Source: Manihot esculenta (taxonomy: Eukaryota > Streptophyta > Magnoliopsida > Malpighiales > Euphorbiaceae). Taken from it: a stretch of 64,000 nucleotides of DNA. Numbering within the stretch: position 1 is the stretch's first letter; each line of letters opens with the position of its first letter. The translations under genes and the position numbers were made by a program. The DNA lies in assembly GCF_001659605.2 (NCBI RefSeq), contig NC_035168.2, positions 4,210,058 through 4,274,057 on the forward strand, read 5' to 3'. Of this stretch, positions 1 to 15,083 are shown piece after piece. The notes beneath the pieces were generated by a model. That model made no database searches, had not been told where the DNA came from, and saw only the letters and a program-made list of their open reading frames with translations.

Positions 1-544
1 AACAATAGAAAATCCCAAGATTAATTAGTGCATGGGATGGGACATGCAAAGCAAACGTGAAATCACGTAGAATTAGGTTAATTAGTTTGAGCCGTTAAAC
101 TCTTTTACTCTAGACCGAATTTCCCGCTGCACAAAGGAACATCTATGCCTCTGTTCTAAAACAGAGAAATCAATAGAGGAAGTTAGAGAATAGAGGCAAG
201 AACAAAATCATCATCATCAACCCACCACCTTTCTTTTCTTCCTTTGTTTCTCTACATTCTTCATTTTTTTTTTTCTGATTCTTCTGTTCCCACATTTTTC
301 TCATCATCATCATCTGGTCTCTTTCTGTTTCTCAATTCAATCTGCATTTCCGATTTCCGCTATTGGGTTCGTCAGATCTCAAACCTTTAGGTTCGTATAT
401 ATCTAAAAACTTTCATTATCTGATCATTATTTGAAACAGATTAGACCTTTCATTTGAAAATTGGGGATTGCTCTGTTAATGAAATTCTTTCATGTGTCTT
501 GTTTTTTTGGGTCAACAGTGGATTTTTCGTATCAAAGAGGTGAT
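1..544 (+). promoter_or_regulatory. Upstream region and probable 5' leader of the PTI1-like kinase gene
   Basis: No gene is seen here. The stretch from about 180 to 390 is pyrimidine-rich with CAT/TCA repeats, typical of a plant 5' leader. A leader intron is possible, with a donor near 391 (ag|gttcg) and an acceptor at about 517-519 (caacag), just before the start codon at 545. This is inference from splice-like motifs only; no clear TATA box was assigned. Confidence 0.35.
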
Positions 545-2403
545 ATGTTGTGTTGTGGAGGTGCAGAGGAGGAACACGACGGCCCGCCTGCTAATCAATA
601 TCCAGCCCCACCAAAAGGAGGGAACCCTTATGCTGGTGGTAACCTTCAAAATCTTTTATCTCAAATCTTGTCATAATCTTCATAAAGTTCTGCAAATCTA
701 TCTGGGTTTCTGTTGTTGTAATCTGTTAAGTCTTTGTTTGTTCATAATCCTGGAGAATGCTATAAGAACAGAGCTCATTGTTTTTTCTTTTGGATGCCAT
801 AGGCGGCGAGAGAGGAGAGCCAAGGACTGCTAATACGGCGAAAACTGGAACTCCACAAAAGATCTTACCAATTGAAATTCCATCTATGTCATTGGATGAC
901 TTAAACAGAATAACAGATGACTTTGGTACAAAGGCTTTGATTGGAGAAGGTTCTTATGGTCGAGTTTTCTATGCAAAGTTAGATGATGGTGTAGAAGCTG
1001 CAATAAAGAAGCTAGATACCAGTACTTCACAGGAACCGGATTCTGATTTTGCAGCTCAGGTTCAACCATTGATTCTCTTTTCTCCTATATGATCACAAAT
1101 CTTTCACGATTTTCTTCTTTAATAATTGTTAATGGGGTCTCTCTGCAGTTATCAGTAGTTTCCAGGCTTAAGCATGATCACTTTGTGGAGATGATGGGAT
1201 ATTGTTTGGAGCAAAACAATCGAATCTTGGTTTATCAGTTTGCGACGATGGGTTCTTTACACGACGTATTACACGGTATGTATATAAAAATTCCGATTAG
1301 ATATACTGATTTTTGAACCGAATTTGGTTCACAAGCGGTTCGGTTTGATTATGATTCAGGGAGGAAAGGTGTACAAGGGGCTGAACCAGGTCCTGCACTT
1401 AACTGGAATCAAAGAGTTAAAATTGCCTTTGGTGCAGCCAAAGGCCTTGAGTATTTGCACGAAAAAGTTCAGCCTCCTATAGTTCATCGCGATGTCAGAT
1501 CAAGCAATGTCCTTCTTTTTGACGATTTCATGTCAAAAATGGCCGATTTCAACTTGTCGACTGGCTCTTCTGATAGTGCAGCTCGGCTTCATTCGACTAG
1601 GGTCTTGGGAACATTTGGCTACCATGCTCCAGAGTAAGCTCCCTTCTGCTCCTTCTTCAACATCACATTACTAAACCATTAAGATACCCACCAGCTTTAG
1701 CAGAGAAATTAAGCAAAAAAAATTGCTTAACAGTAGAAATTCTGATTTCAGAAGCAATTGTGGAGTGATCTTGTGTGAATTTGTTGGTTGTTGCTCTTTT
1801 CAGGTATGCTATGACAGGACAGATAACTCAGAAAAGTGATGTATACAGTTTTGGAGTTGTTCTTTTAGAGCTTTTGACAGGACGAAAGCCAGTAGATCAT
1901 ACAATGCCTAAGGGACAACAAAGTCTTGTCACATGGGTATTTTTCTATTCTTACACACAGTTATCAATTAAAACTTTTAAAAGTGAATTACAATTTAACC
2001 CATAAAAAAAATATATGTAAAATTTAAACCAAATAATTAACTATTCCTTTTTTTCAACTTTGGATTTAATTAATCATCCAATTGATGAATCTAATTAGTG
2101 CTGATAATTACCGACAGGCAACTCCAAGATTGAGTGAGGATAAAGTGAAGCAATGTGTGGATCCCAAACTAAATAACGAATACCCACCAAAGGCAATTGC
2201 TAAGGTTCTTGCTCTAACCTCTTGTTTTTCAATCAATCTTGGTTGAATTTTCACTTGCATTTAAAATGGTGAATACTTGTGGGCATCAGTTGGCAGCAGT
2301 TGCAGCACTTTGTGTTCAGTATGAGGCAGATTTCAGGCCAAACATGACAATTGTTGTGAAGGCTCTGCAGCCACTTCTCAATTCAAAACCAGCAGGGCCG
2401 TAG
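545..2403 (+). CDS. PTI1-like serine/threonine (receptor-like cytoplasmic) protein kinase, seven exons
   Basis: Exons read by GT-AG joins are 545-638, 803-1059, 1149-1275, 1360-1633, 1804-1936, 2118-2204 and 2290-2403, giving 361 residues, the usual size of PTI1-like kinases. The N-terminus starts MLCCGG, a Cys pair of the kind that is S-acylated in this family, so plasma-membrane attachment is likely. The kinase domain covers roughly residues 70-345: glycine loop GEGSYG near 78, the AAIKK lysine near 98, HRDVRSSN near 201, DFN near 221, then the APE region and [13 protein letters not shown]. Two catalytic positions differ from textbook kinases: the HRDxK lysine is Arg and DFG is DFN. Both variants are, as far as I recall, present in some PTI1-like paralogs. 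Tomato Pti1 is phosphorylated by Pto and related proteins act with AGC kinases such as OXI1; that role is family knowledge, not shown here. The start at 545 was chosen because the Cys-rich N-terminus begins there, not at the upstream in-frame codon at 461. Confidence 0.93.
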
Positions 2404-4074
2404 TCTCAACCATAAATTCCAAAATTGGCTTCAGAACTAGCAGGCTTTTTCTTTCTTTTTTTTTTTTTTTTAGAATTTGTAATTGGTATTAGTCCCCAGT
2501 TTTTCATCCCTGTGACATTGGAAGGTTTATAATTAAATTTTCTGATGTTACATTGTTAGTGTGCACTGTAGATTGTATTTTAGTTGTTTGGAAAACAAGA
2601 AAATGCCATAACTGTAGTGTTCTTTTTGTTCTTATATTTTGTCCATGTGAGAAAAAATATATACATAAGTTGTAGGAATGTATATAGAATTTCTATTTTT
2701 TCCTCTGGTGTTGTCTTTTTTTGGCTCGTCTGCTAACTAAATAATAACTTTAATTATTTTGGACTAAACAGATGATAGGTTACTAAATAATTTGCTTTAT
2801 AATCGTTTTAAATCTAACCATTATGGTAGTAATTGTTTTATAATAAAAATATGTAAATAATATGTATTATAGCATCGTATATTTTTTTTTTATCAGCGGA
2901 AGATATTTATTAGAATCGATGTATAACCATTTATTTCTGATAACCGTCGGATTTCTGTGTTTGGACCGAGGCTGAATTATAAAAAAAAATAGGCCCAAAA
3001 CTCAATAAATTCTACGGAGCAAACCAGTCCAATATCACGCCATCCAGCCTTTGATTAAAGCAGGCCGAACTGATCTTATGCTTGAGTCTACTAGAAGAAA
3101 GTCTAGTCCGGTAACGTGACAGGAGATAGGAAAACAGGGTCAGCTATCTCGCAGCCCTATCTATATGAGTGCCGGAGGAAAATGAAATGATCGTTTGGTA
3201 GAAATAAATATGTTGGTATATCCGTACATACAAATTTTAGTGATAGAAATAGACGATTCTGTAATAGAGTGACAATCACACTAAATTTTACACACACTTG
3301 TATACTCTACTTTTTTTAGATTTCTTACTATCTATTTCTATTTTTGGATATTCAAAATAAAGTTTCAATTTATTAATTTTTAAAATTTTAAAAGAAAATG
3401 ACTTGGAGAGAAAGCGTACACCTTGGACAACTACCTCGGAAATTGGAAAAACTATTACAATGTAATATAATTAAATGTTAACCATTAATTATGATGTAGC
3501 TTATATGAAATTTACCTTAATTAATAAATATAATTAAACTATTATACATACCATGGTTATATGTTAAAATTTAGTTTCTCTTAGAGCGGCTCCATCAACT
3601 CTGAATAAGAAATTGTCACTTCAAATGCAATGATAAATCAATAAAATTGAGACAGTATATATAAGTGGGTCTTATAAAGTTATATAAAATAATTAACTTT
3701 TGTTTTCATATTATTTGGCTTATTATTTTATAGGGTATTGGAAAAAAATTTTAAACTTTTATAGTAAATCATATTTATATTCAAATCGATATTTTTTTTA
3801 ATTTGTTATGATTATAGTCGAAGACTAAATTAAATTTGTATAAGTTAATAGTAAATTATAATATAATCCTTAAAGTTTTATTTAAATAATAAAATAGTCC
3901 TCAAATACATATTTTTATTACAACATATCATTTTTATTAATCTCATTACTCACTCCTTATTTCCGCTTTTATATAATATCGTAAATTTTAATAAAAATTT
4001 AAAATATGAAAAAATTAAAATTTTATAATTTAAAATATATAATATTTCGTTTTATTTAGAATATTATTAATCAA
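2404..4074. other. AT-rich intergenic region
   Basis: The first 300 bases after the stop look like the 3' UTR of the kinase gene (T-rich tract at 2450-2475). The rest is AT-rich with poly(A/T) runs. No ORF, RNA gene or convincing repeat boundary was recognised. Confidence 0.5.
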
Positions 4075-4879
4075 TGATGTTGCGAAAATAAGATTGATGA
4101 CGTGGCCGGAATGGAGTTGTATTGTAGTTGGCCAGAACTTGCAAGGGAGACAATGTGAGAGGGCGGTGGGTGTCTACGGCAGCCACTCTGACGCTCAAGT
4201 CAGTATCTCAACTGGTGGAAAAAGAGTAATGAAATGCTTAGAGTTTTAGTGTTAGAGAATTGCATACCTTTATCTCTGTGATCGTTCTCCTTTTATACTG
4301 TAAGAAGATAGAGATGAATATAATATTTTCTGATAATCTGACAGTGTTGTGGCTGGCCTGTTGGTAAAGAATTTTTATCGGTTAATTGGTTGGAAATTCC
4401 GTAATCATAGGTGCAAAGGGAATCTTCTAGATTGTAGCTATTTAACAGTAACCTCTTTATGGAGACTGGTCTTGATGTTTGAGAGGGCGAGTCTTTCCAA
4501 CTTGAAACCGACCTGTTTTGAAGCCGGGTCTTCTCTCTTAATTAGGAGTTGATCGTCTGAGTCTTCCTTTTTACGGGAGAGACCACTTATCAGCTTATTA
4601 AACCTTGCCACGTAGGCCTATCTTATGGTGACAGCTCGCAACTTGCTTTGAAAAATTCTTAGGTAGCATCAGAGATCCCCACTGGTCTTCGATTATTTAG
4701 ATTCGAAAGTGACAATTATTTTTATGGTTTGACTCAGGTGACTTATTTGTCTGGGTTGAGCGCACGATGTCCTTACTTTTTTCTTACTTGCCCTATTGGC
4801 CAGTCGAGTCCAAGACCTCATCTAGCAAAAGTGGATCCAGGCATTTCCTAGCCCTAATGTGCTAATGATGTTACTTCCG

Positions 4880-5460
4880 GGCTTTGTTCAGCCTTAAAGA
4901 GCTTTCGCCCTATCGAGCTTCCTGGCCCTTTGTAGGTTTGTTGTGCTTCTGAGCATTTTTCAGCCCTTACGAGTTTTTAAGCATTATACAGCCCTTACGG
5001 GCTTCCTGAATTTTTACAGTCCTGATGAGTTTTTAATGCCAAATGCCTTTGCGAGATTTCGAGCATTTTCCTAACACTTACAACTTCTTTGGCTTTTTCT
5101 AGCCTTTACGAGCTCCCGAACATATTTTTAGCCCTTGCGAGCTCCTTGGCCTTATACAGCCCTTACGGGCTTCCTGGACTTTTACAGCCCCGACGAGCTT
5201 TCGATGCCAAATGCCTTTCGAGCTTTTAGGTATTTTCCTAACCCTTATGAGTTTCTTAGCTTTCTCTGGCCTTTGTGAGCTCCCAGGTATATTTCTAGCC
5301 AGTGCAAGCTCCCAGGCATATTTCTAGCCATTGTAAGCTTCTTGGCCTTATACAGTCCTTACGGGCTTCTTAGTCTTTTACAACCTTGACGAGCTTTTGG
5401 CATCAAATGCTTTTGCGAGCTTCCAGACATTTTTCTAACCCTTACAATCTATCCTCAAAT
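4880..5460. repeat. Degenerate tandem repeats, units about 160-200 bp
   Basis: Three copies of a unit with the core 'ttttacagcc..gacgagctttcgatgccaaatgcctttgc' start near 5016, 5177 and 5378. Shorter motifs such as agcccttacgggcttcctgg recur throughout. The block lies inside the long-TIR element and is much richer in GC than its surroundings. Confidence 0.6.
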
Positions 5461-5479
5461 GCCTTTAAAAACTCTTGTT

Positions 5480-5890
5480 CAACAAGACTAACACCCGATT
5501 AAATGCATTCTTATACGGGATTAGTGTCCGGATGGCCTTATGGCCTTTATGAATGTTTGTTCCCATGGGCCAATGTCCGAGTAGTCTGGCCAAGACTGTC
5601 TTATAACCTGACATGGCGAGAATTGCCATGTGGCCTTGATTAATAGGACCTACGCCCGAGTGGTGTGAAGAAAACCGCTTTGTGACCTGACTTGGCGAAA
5701 GCTGCCTTATGGCCTTGATTAACGGAACCAACGCCTAAGTGGTCTGGCGAAAACTGCATTGTGACCTAGCTGCCTTGTGGCCTTAATTAATGGGATCAAC
5801 GCCGAAGTGATCTGACAAAAATTACCTTATGACCTGATCTAGCGAAAACTGACTTGTGACCTGACCTGGTGAAAATTGCCACAAGACAGG
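5480..5890. repeat. Degenerate tandem repeats, unit about 60-70 bp
   Basis: Variants of 'ggtctggcgaaaactgccttgtgacctgacc' alternate with 'gccttgattaatgggaccaacgcc'. About five imperfect copies are visible, still inside the long-TIR element. No function is inferred. Confidence 0.55.
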
Positions 5891-6375
5891 GTCATGTAGC
5901 AAAGATCTAATAAGTGAAAAACACGATTTTGCCTGAACACCTTAATACCCGATTCATCATCAAGACTCGCTCTCCCCTCAACAGAGAGAGTCTCGACACG
6001 AAGTTACCGTTATCAGGCACAGTTCAATGTATCTCCATTATACCTGTAATCACGGGATCACCATCCTATTAGCTGGCGATATCTCTTATCGCAGCCGGCC
6101 TTGTCATCGCTGGATTATCAGAAAATATTATATTTATTTTTCATTTTTTATAATATAAAAAGAGAAGAATCACAGATGTAAAAGTATACTATTCTCTTAA
6201 ACTACTTAAGTTCTAAGCAGTTCATTGTATTTTTTTCTGTTCTTCAGTATATTTACTTAAACGTTGGAATGGCTGCCGTAGACACCTATCACCTCACTTT
6301 TTCTATATTGCAGAATTAGCTAATTATAATACAGTTTCATCCGACCACATTATCATTTTAATTTTTGCGACATCA

Positions 6376-8379
6376 GCTAGTAAATATTATTATTTCTCTC
6401 CCAATTTTAAGACTAGTTTTATGTTTGTCTTTTTATCTTAATTTTCTTACCAAAAAAATTCTTTTAACTTTAATTTCATTTCAAAAAATCCAATTTATCT
6501 ACAATAACGAGTTCTCAAATAAGAAAAAAAAGGAAGATTTTATTATTTTAATTATAAATTCCCAAAACTTATCATATATCACAAAGGAAAGAGATTTTCT
6601 TTCCTTGATCCCTGTGACTAACACTGGGGAGGAGGAATCTAATTAGCTCTTAAAAGTGTTTGAATAGCGTGTTTGGATGAGGCGAAAAGATATTTTAAAA
6701 GTGAGTTAAAGGAATGTAGGATTTTACAAAAACTTAATTAGGTGGGTTAAGACATTAACCCTTTATTTGAGAAAGAATTTTTTAAAGTATTGAAATATTT
6801 TTCAAAATTTAAAAATTTCAAATTTGTGTTCAGAAAGAATGGTGATTTTATAGAGATTATTGAGAACCTCCAAAACCTTTTGATTTTAACCACTAAAATT
6901 AATGAATTGATAAAGTTTTTTTATTAAATATTTCGATGTCATTCCTTTCTTCTAAATAATAACAAATTATTAATATCTAAAAATGATGAAAAATTATACC
7001 TCCTAAAAAATTATACTTTAAAATTTTTTATTTTACCTATTTTATTTTAGGTATACCTCCTAAAATTATCCCTTTAATATTCTCTAGATAGTATATATAA
7101 TATATTAAAAAAATAAATCAGATTTTTATATTAATAATTTAAAAAACAATAAAATGATACTCCGCCAGCCTTTATCAGAATTTATTTTTTATTTTTTAAA
7201 AATAAATTTATTCAATTCAAATTATCAATCCTTACCTTTCGCAGTTTTAATGTCAAAAGAGAGCCGATAATGAAAAGAGAAAAATATTTATTTCAACTAA
7301 TATAAGGTATTATAAAAATATTCAACTATTTATCAATAAATATATGGTTCTATCTTATTATATGTTAAAAAAAAATAAAAATTATTTATTATAAAAAAAA
7401 TACTATAAATACGTTGTCGTAGATCTGCAACCTCATCTTAATCAAAGCAAAAAATATAGGAAAACCGCTAAGGCTAAAAGCTCAAGCCTGAAAACCAAAA
7501 AGACAAATTAACTCAGAGTCTAAATTCGAGCCAAATCCAATTAAAAAAAAAATCAATCAAATAAACTTGCATGAAAACCGGATCAACTCGCTCGAGAGAA
7601 GAATCTAGAAGCAGAGTAGCACCATTGTCTTCCACACCAAGACTTGCGCAGGATTCAACCATGAGGAGGAAAAACACATCAGCCCAAGCATATTTTCCAC
7701 CCAGAGATTTCCATCAAGAAAAAACCCACAATTGAATTTGGATCGAGGAATTTGCTTCTTAGTTACAAATTGTCTTCTCTTCTTGTTTATACCTCTCTTC
7801 AATTTCTTGATTTTTTATTTTATGCTTATTTTAATATTTGGAAATACAAATTTGTAGATACTTGTGGTATGTATCCTTTTGTGACTGGGTGTTTGAGTGG
7901 AAAGTATATAATTGCATATGCAATTTGTGAACCAGGTTTGATTTTCGATTTGATTTTTAGTTTTACAAAAATTCAGTTATTTAATTGAAAGGCAAATACA
8001 TATACACCACAAATGAAAGGTATATAATTACTGATTTTATTTAATTGAAATAATCCTCAAGTAACAATAATGTAATGACTCCCTGAAAAATATTAATCCA
8101 AACCAATTCAGTTACAATAAACAACTCTTCTACAATCAATAACAACTTTAAAAAGGCAAAAAAAAAAAAAAAAGAATAATAAATTTGATCCACTCGCCCT
8201 TGTCCAGACATTAACAGATCAAAACAGAAAAAAATAATAATAATAAAAAGATGGAAATAAAATAGAGAAGAAAATTTTGCAACCAATTGATTAGAAGCTT
8301 TTGCAACAAAAAAGAAAAAAAAAAAAAAAAGAAAAAGAAACTGTAATTGTGTTTCTCTTTAGCCTTTAGCTTTGCATGA
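6376..8379. other. AT-rich intergenic region between the TIR element and actin
   Basis: Mostly A/T runs with no recognisable gene. The part from about 8040 to 8379 is probably the 3' UTR and downstream region of the actin gene on the minus strand, with poly(A/T) tracts at 8158-8174 and 8310-8335. Short ORFs here have no family signature. Confidence 0.45.
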
Positions 8380-10604
<2,225 letters not shown>

Positions 10605-11450
10605 TTCCTTAAGCCTGCCAAACAATTACCAACCTTGTATGAAAACGCATATAGGTACTTTCATCCAATCATTAACACCTGATATAAAAACAATATGCAC
10701 AATTTTGAAACAAAAATCCAATGATTGAAAGGCCACGGCCTGATTTACAATGCATTCACAACCATATTTGCAAAAGAATATTTAACAGTTTATTTCCAAT
10801 TCAATGCACTCGAATATGCAATCTCATATGCATAACCATTGCAATGCGAATCTAAGATTCATTTTGGTTATGCTGGTTTAGATGGTAATATGGGATAAGC
10901 CTTCACAGTGCTTAATAATTATAAAACTAACCGCACTGACAATAATTGCATGATCAGAAAAGTCCATTCTTGGATTTCCTCATTGTTATTATATAATACA
11001 AACTCTGAAACTTAATCGAGTCTCAAAGAATGCACCATCATGATGATGCTACATTCGTTTAGAATTAATTCTGGCCTGAAATCAGATTACGAATCGCGAT
11101 AAACATCACCACATTTCCAATTTAATTTCATAATCCATTAGTATTAACAAAAAAAACAAAGAAATGCAACAATTCTAATTGAAACTGAATCAAGAAAAAA
11201 GAAGAAGAAAATTTGCAAAATTAGTAAAAGCAAAAATGCAGCGAGATGCGAAACAAGAGACCAGAAAAGTTTTCCTAGGAAATGCCAGAAATTTTCTCGA
11301 GCGAGGAAGACAATTTTCAAATCCTAACAAGAAATTACCTTCAATATAGAACTAGAATTTTCTGCACTCTCCGGTTAGTTTCTTTCTTTCTTTGGTGAAG
11401 AACAGAACAGGCGCTGGCCGAGCCTTAACGTTCCGACTCTCTCTTAGATT
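10605..11450 (-). promoter_or_regulatory. Actin 5' leader: non-coding exon, leader intron and proximal promoter
   Basis: A leader intron runs from a donor at 11338-11337 (aag|gtaatt on the minus strand) to an acceptor at 10616-10615 (ggcag), ten bases before the start codon. The upstream exon (from 11339 to roughly 11440) is rich in CT on the minus strand. A long leader intron just upstream of the ATG is characteristic of plant actin genes and often boosts expression; that effect is family knowledge. No clear TATA box was found. Confidence 0.75.
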
Positions 11451-12594
11451 TTAAAAAAGAGAATAAAGTGAGAGTGAAATGAAATGAAATTCGACTTAAA
11501 TGAACATCAAATTCGGTCTCAAGTGATCCTGGTCGTTGGTTCAGCATATTTGATTTACGGACCCCATGACGCGTCACTCATATGCTGCCAACAGCTGGCT
11601 CGCTTTCGGCTGCTTCATTTTTAAGGACGTGTGTACCCTCCCTCAATACCTAATTGCCCCATCTAACCTTCCTCGCCACCCAAGGGCATTTTGGGAAATG
11701 TGACCCTTTTTAGTTTCTTGTTTATAATAATTCATACTATTTAAAAAATTTTCCAAGTCTATAATTCTAAATTTCATTTTTATGGCAAGGTATTTTTTTT
11801 TTTTTTAAAAATTAAATCTTTAGATTCCAATTGATACTTAATATATATTATTTTATTAAAAAAGTGTTATTTAATAAAATAGTTGTAATTAATTCAAAAA
11901 TAATTACAACAATAGGGACATGGTTGTCAAATTAAAATAGAGAGGGAGGGGCAAATTAGTCTTGCAAATTACTAATATCCCTACTAAAAAAAGGCAAGGA
12001 GTCTCATTTAGATACTCTTTTTTGTAATAAGTTTGTTGATTTTGGTGAGAGAATTATTCATGGGATTGGATAAAGGAAAGTGGGGTCCAGAGTGCCAAGT
12101 CAGCATTTCAATACCAAGTGTTTGGAGAAGACGTAGGATTAGTTTTATTACCACATGTGTGTGAGTGTTATACCATAGTTTTCGTCTATAATGTGTTGAA
12201 CGTTTTGTTGACCAAATCACGTTGTCAAAAAATCAGACGGTGGATACGGTGTTGCCTATTAAAGAGAAGTGTCATGACCTGCATAACCACCAAAAATTAA
12301 AAGGAAAAAGCGAACAACGTGGTCACCTGTCCATAGGGAATTCGTGGTCACTTATAATTACTAATGCAAATGCAATTTTATCGGTTTTCATATATTTAAT
12401 ATTTTTTTAAATAAAAATTAAAAAAATAAAATAAAACATTTTTTAAATTTATTTATATTCATTTATCACGAAATTAAAAAAATAAATAATAATTAAATAT
12501 ATAATAATTACAATAAAATCAAAAATATAATTAGTAATCTTTGGTCTCCACGTGATAACACAGCTTAGCTTTTTTTTTTTTTCTTTTTCTTTAT
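11451..12594. other. Intergenic region between actin promoter and CACTA element
   Basis: AT-rich, with no gene recognised. It probably holds distal promoter sequence of the actin gene on its left side. The last three bases (12592-12594, tat) are the target-site copy of the CACTA element. Confidence 0.45.
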
Positions 12595-12613
12595 CACTAC
12601 AAAAAAACAAGAT

Positions 12614-12785
12614 ATCAGTGACGGATTTAGCGACGGAAGTAACTTCCGTCGGAAAAAAAAAATTTAGCGACGGAATTAGCGACGGATCATCGACGAATAC
12701 TTTATGTTTAATTTTCTGACGGATTAGCGACGGATTTTTTGAAATATTAGCGACGGAATTTATTCCGTCGCTAATCCGTCAGAAA
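12614..12785. repeat. Left subterminal repeats of the CACTA element
   Basis: Multiple copies of tagcgacgga and its inverse tccgtcgcta sit within 190 bp of the TIR. In En/Spm such motifs bind TnpA; here binding is inferred from position and family. Confidence 0.85.
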
Positions 12786-12829
12786 AAGCAAACAATATAA
12801 AAGCAAAAACCTAATCTTCTTTTCATCTC

Positions 12830-13245
12830 TCTTTTAATTTCAGCCTCCCTTTCCTCTCCTCTCTGCCCCTCAGCGCCCATTCGTGCTTCTTGCCACTCTC
12901 GCCGCCGCCGCCTTCGCCGCCGCCGTTGTTCCCGTCGCTGTCGCCCTTCCGTCGCTGTTGTTGCTGATTTTCCTGCCGTCGCTGCTGTTCCCGTGGGTGT
13001 CGCGTCGCCGTCGCTGCTGTTCCCGTGGGTGTCGCGTCGCCGTCGCTGTCCCCTCGCCGTCGCCATCGTTGCTGTTCCCGTGGGTGTCGCGTGTTGCCTT
13101 CGACTCGCTGTCGCTGTCCCCTCGCCGTCGCCGTCGCTGTCGCTGCTGATCCCGTGGGTGTCGCTCGTTGCCTCGCCGTCGCTGTCCCCTCGCCATCGCC
13201 GCCGTTGCCACCCGCTGCTGCAGCTGCCGATCGTCGCCACTCCAG
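12830..13245 (+). other. GC-rich putative 5' leader exon of the CACTA gene, with codon-like tandem repeats
   Basis: After a CT-rich stretch, the sequence cgtcgctgt..cccgtgggtgtcgcgtcgc is repeated several times up to 13243. It ends in a strong donor, ccag|gtaagt at 13246. A matching acceptor, ttttttcag, lies directly before the ATG at 15084, so this block is read as a non-coding leader exon followed by a 1.8-kb intron. ORFs on both strands through the repeat are a by-product of a repeat without stops. Confidence 0.5.
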
Positions 13246-13929
13246 GTAAGTGTGTGTGTGTGTGTGCTGTGATGAGTGAATGATGTAATGAAATTATTTT
13301 TGAATGTGTTTTATTTTGAATAATTTCTCTCTCTGTGTTTGTTTGGAGGTGATTGAACAAGTATTTGTTGAGACATGGAACGATTGTCACTCTCATCTTT
13401 GGATTGTTTATTTTGATAAGCTTTGGATTCTGTTCATTTATTTCAAGTTTATTATGTGGGTCATTATGTTCCGAGGCAATACGCTTGGGTTCTGTTATTT
13501 CCTTCATATGCTAATTTCCCAAATTCATGTTCTGTTAACTGCTATCAATTTATAATGCTGACTTTGCCACGAGATGCCATGTTGTTAATTAGTTTCACTC
13601 GGTTGATAATCAGATGTAATGTTCTGTCCAGTTATTTCTCGCAAATGAGTGTGGAAAAAATAAAATTGTTATCAATCCTTTTGTCCTAAAGACTTAGTGA
13701 ATAGTATGGGGAAGTCATTGTATGCTTGTCTTTCAATTTTTGTGGTTCTGTAAATTTGAGGTTGTTTTGAACTGATTATATACTTCTATTGCTGGCAAGG
13801 ACCCTATAAAAATATTAAAAACTTGCCATTACTATGTAAATTTGACGTTGTTTTGAGTTTAGAGGTTCAATAGGCATTTTTGTTTGCACTGTCTTGGGCA
13901 ATTTAAAGAGTAATAATAATAAGATCAAA

Positions 13930-14455
13930 ATAGTTAAAAGGGTAAGATGTTCATTAGTTGTTTTCCATTGGGTTGTCTTGCTCCAATTTAATTAAAATTA
14001 AGTAGTAATAATACAAGTTAAATATTTACAAGGGGTAAGAGGCTCAATATATGTTTTCCTTTGGATTGTCTTTCTCCAATCCAGTTAAAACTTAAAAAAA
14101 TAATAACAATAATAAAAATAAAATAAAAAATAAAAGAGTTAAGAGTTTCAATAGGCGTTTTCTTTTGGATCACCTTTTCTCTAATTTAATTTTTCTACCC
14201 TAATTTAATTCAAATCTCGACCTCAATTTAAGTCAAATACTTAAGAGGTCAAATATGCATTTTTCTTTGAATCATCTTGACTTTAAATATTTCAGACTTA
14301 GTTAAGGGGTCCAATACTGTTTTCCTTTGGACCTTCTTCACTCTAAATTAATTAATTAATTAATTAATAAAATTAAATATTTTAAAATAAGTTAAGCGCT
14401 TTAATAGGCGTTTTCCATGGAACCATCTTTACTCTAATTTAATTAAAATTTGAGA
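13930..14455 (+). repeat. Degenerate tandem repeats in the CACTA leader intron
   Basis: About five imperfect copies (roughly 90-120 bp each) of 'agttaagaggttcaataggcgttttcctttgga..cttcactctaatttaattaaaa', for example near 13935, 14035, 14135, 14245, 14300 and 14395. They are interrupted by simple repeats such as taat runs at 14345-14370. Confidence 0.6.
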
Positions 14456-15083
14456 AAATGTCTATAAAAATCTCAGACTTTGCATTTTTTTACGCTTGTA
14501 TGCTTAACATTTTTTTTTCGACAAAAATTCCCTATACTAATAATATTTTTACAATCGTACTATTTGTTTATATTCCCATATTCAGCATAAGAAACCCCGG
14601 ATTAGTAAACAAAAACCCTAAATAGAGTTGTCGCACCAATATAACAATAAAACTCAATAAAAAATTATAATAATTAAATACAAATTAATTATATTATTGA
14701 TATCTATAAAAAAATAAAAATAATTTAACTTATTATTAAATATATTTGAAATTTTATTGTTATATTTATCTAATTAACTTTATTAACTTATTAAAATTCA
14801 CAGTATATTTAATGAAATTTAGAATATAATTTATTTTTAGTTTTTTGAATAAATTATTAATAGTTTAGTATAACTAATTTACGTTTAATTATTATAATTT
14901 TTATAAATTTAAGTGTTAAATATGTTATAATTCTAATTTAAATGTTTAATAAATTAATAGCAACTAATACAAAATATTCAGCCATTTATTTATGTCCATC
15001 ACACAGAGTTCTTTTATTCATAAATACTTATATATTGGTTGTCTTTATTGTTAATTGAAACTAATGGACAATTATTTTTTCAG

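Larger units (their letters stand above)
4075..6375. mobile_element. Diverged non-autonomous DNA transposon with long terminal inverted repeats
   Basis: The ends are inverted copies of each other. The left end starts tgatgttgcgaaaat and the reverse complement of the right end starts tgatgtcgcaaaaat. The similarity continues for about 265 bp (4075-4343 against about 6109-6375), including ggtgtctacggcagcca (4164 region) and its inverse near 6270, and ataatattttctgataat with its inverse near 6115. Identity by eye is about 65-75%. A candidate 10-bp direct repeat aatattatta lies at 4060-4069 and 6383-6392, but it is 5-7 bp away from the TIR tips. Long TIRs and a 9-10 bp duplication would suit a Mutator-like element. 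No transposase is visible; the interior is degenerate repeats. Confidence 0.6.

Noticed and set aside
6365..6646. 93-residue hydrophobic ORF
   Set aside because: Low-complexity translation of AT-rich DNA overlapping the TIR element border; no family signature.
12779..13507. Arg/Asp-rich 242-residue ORF on the minus strand and Val/Arg-rich ORFs on the plus strand
   Set aside because: Both strands are open through a GC-rich tandem repeat that best fits a leader exon of the CACTA gene.
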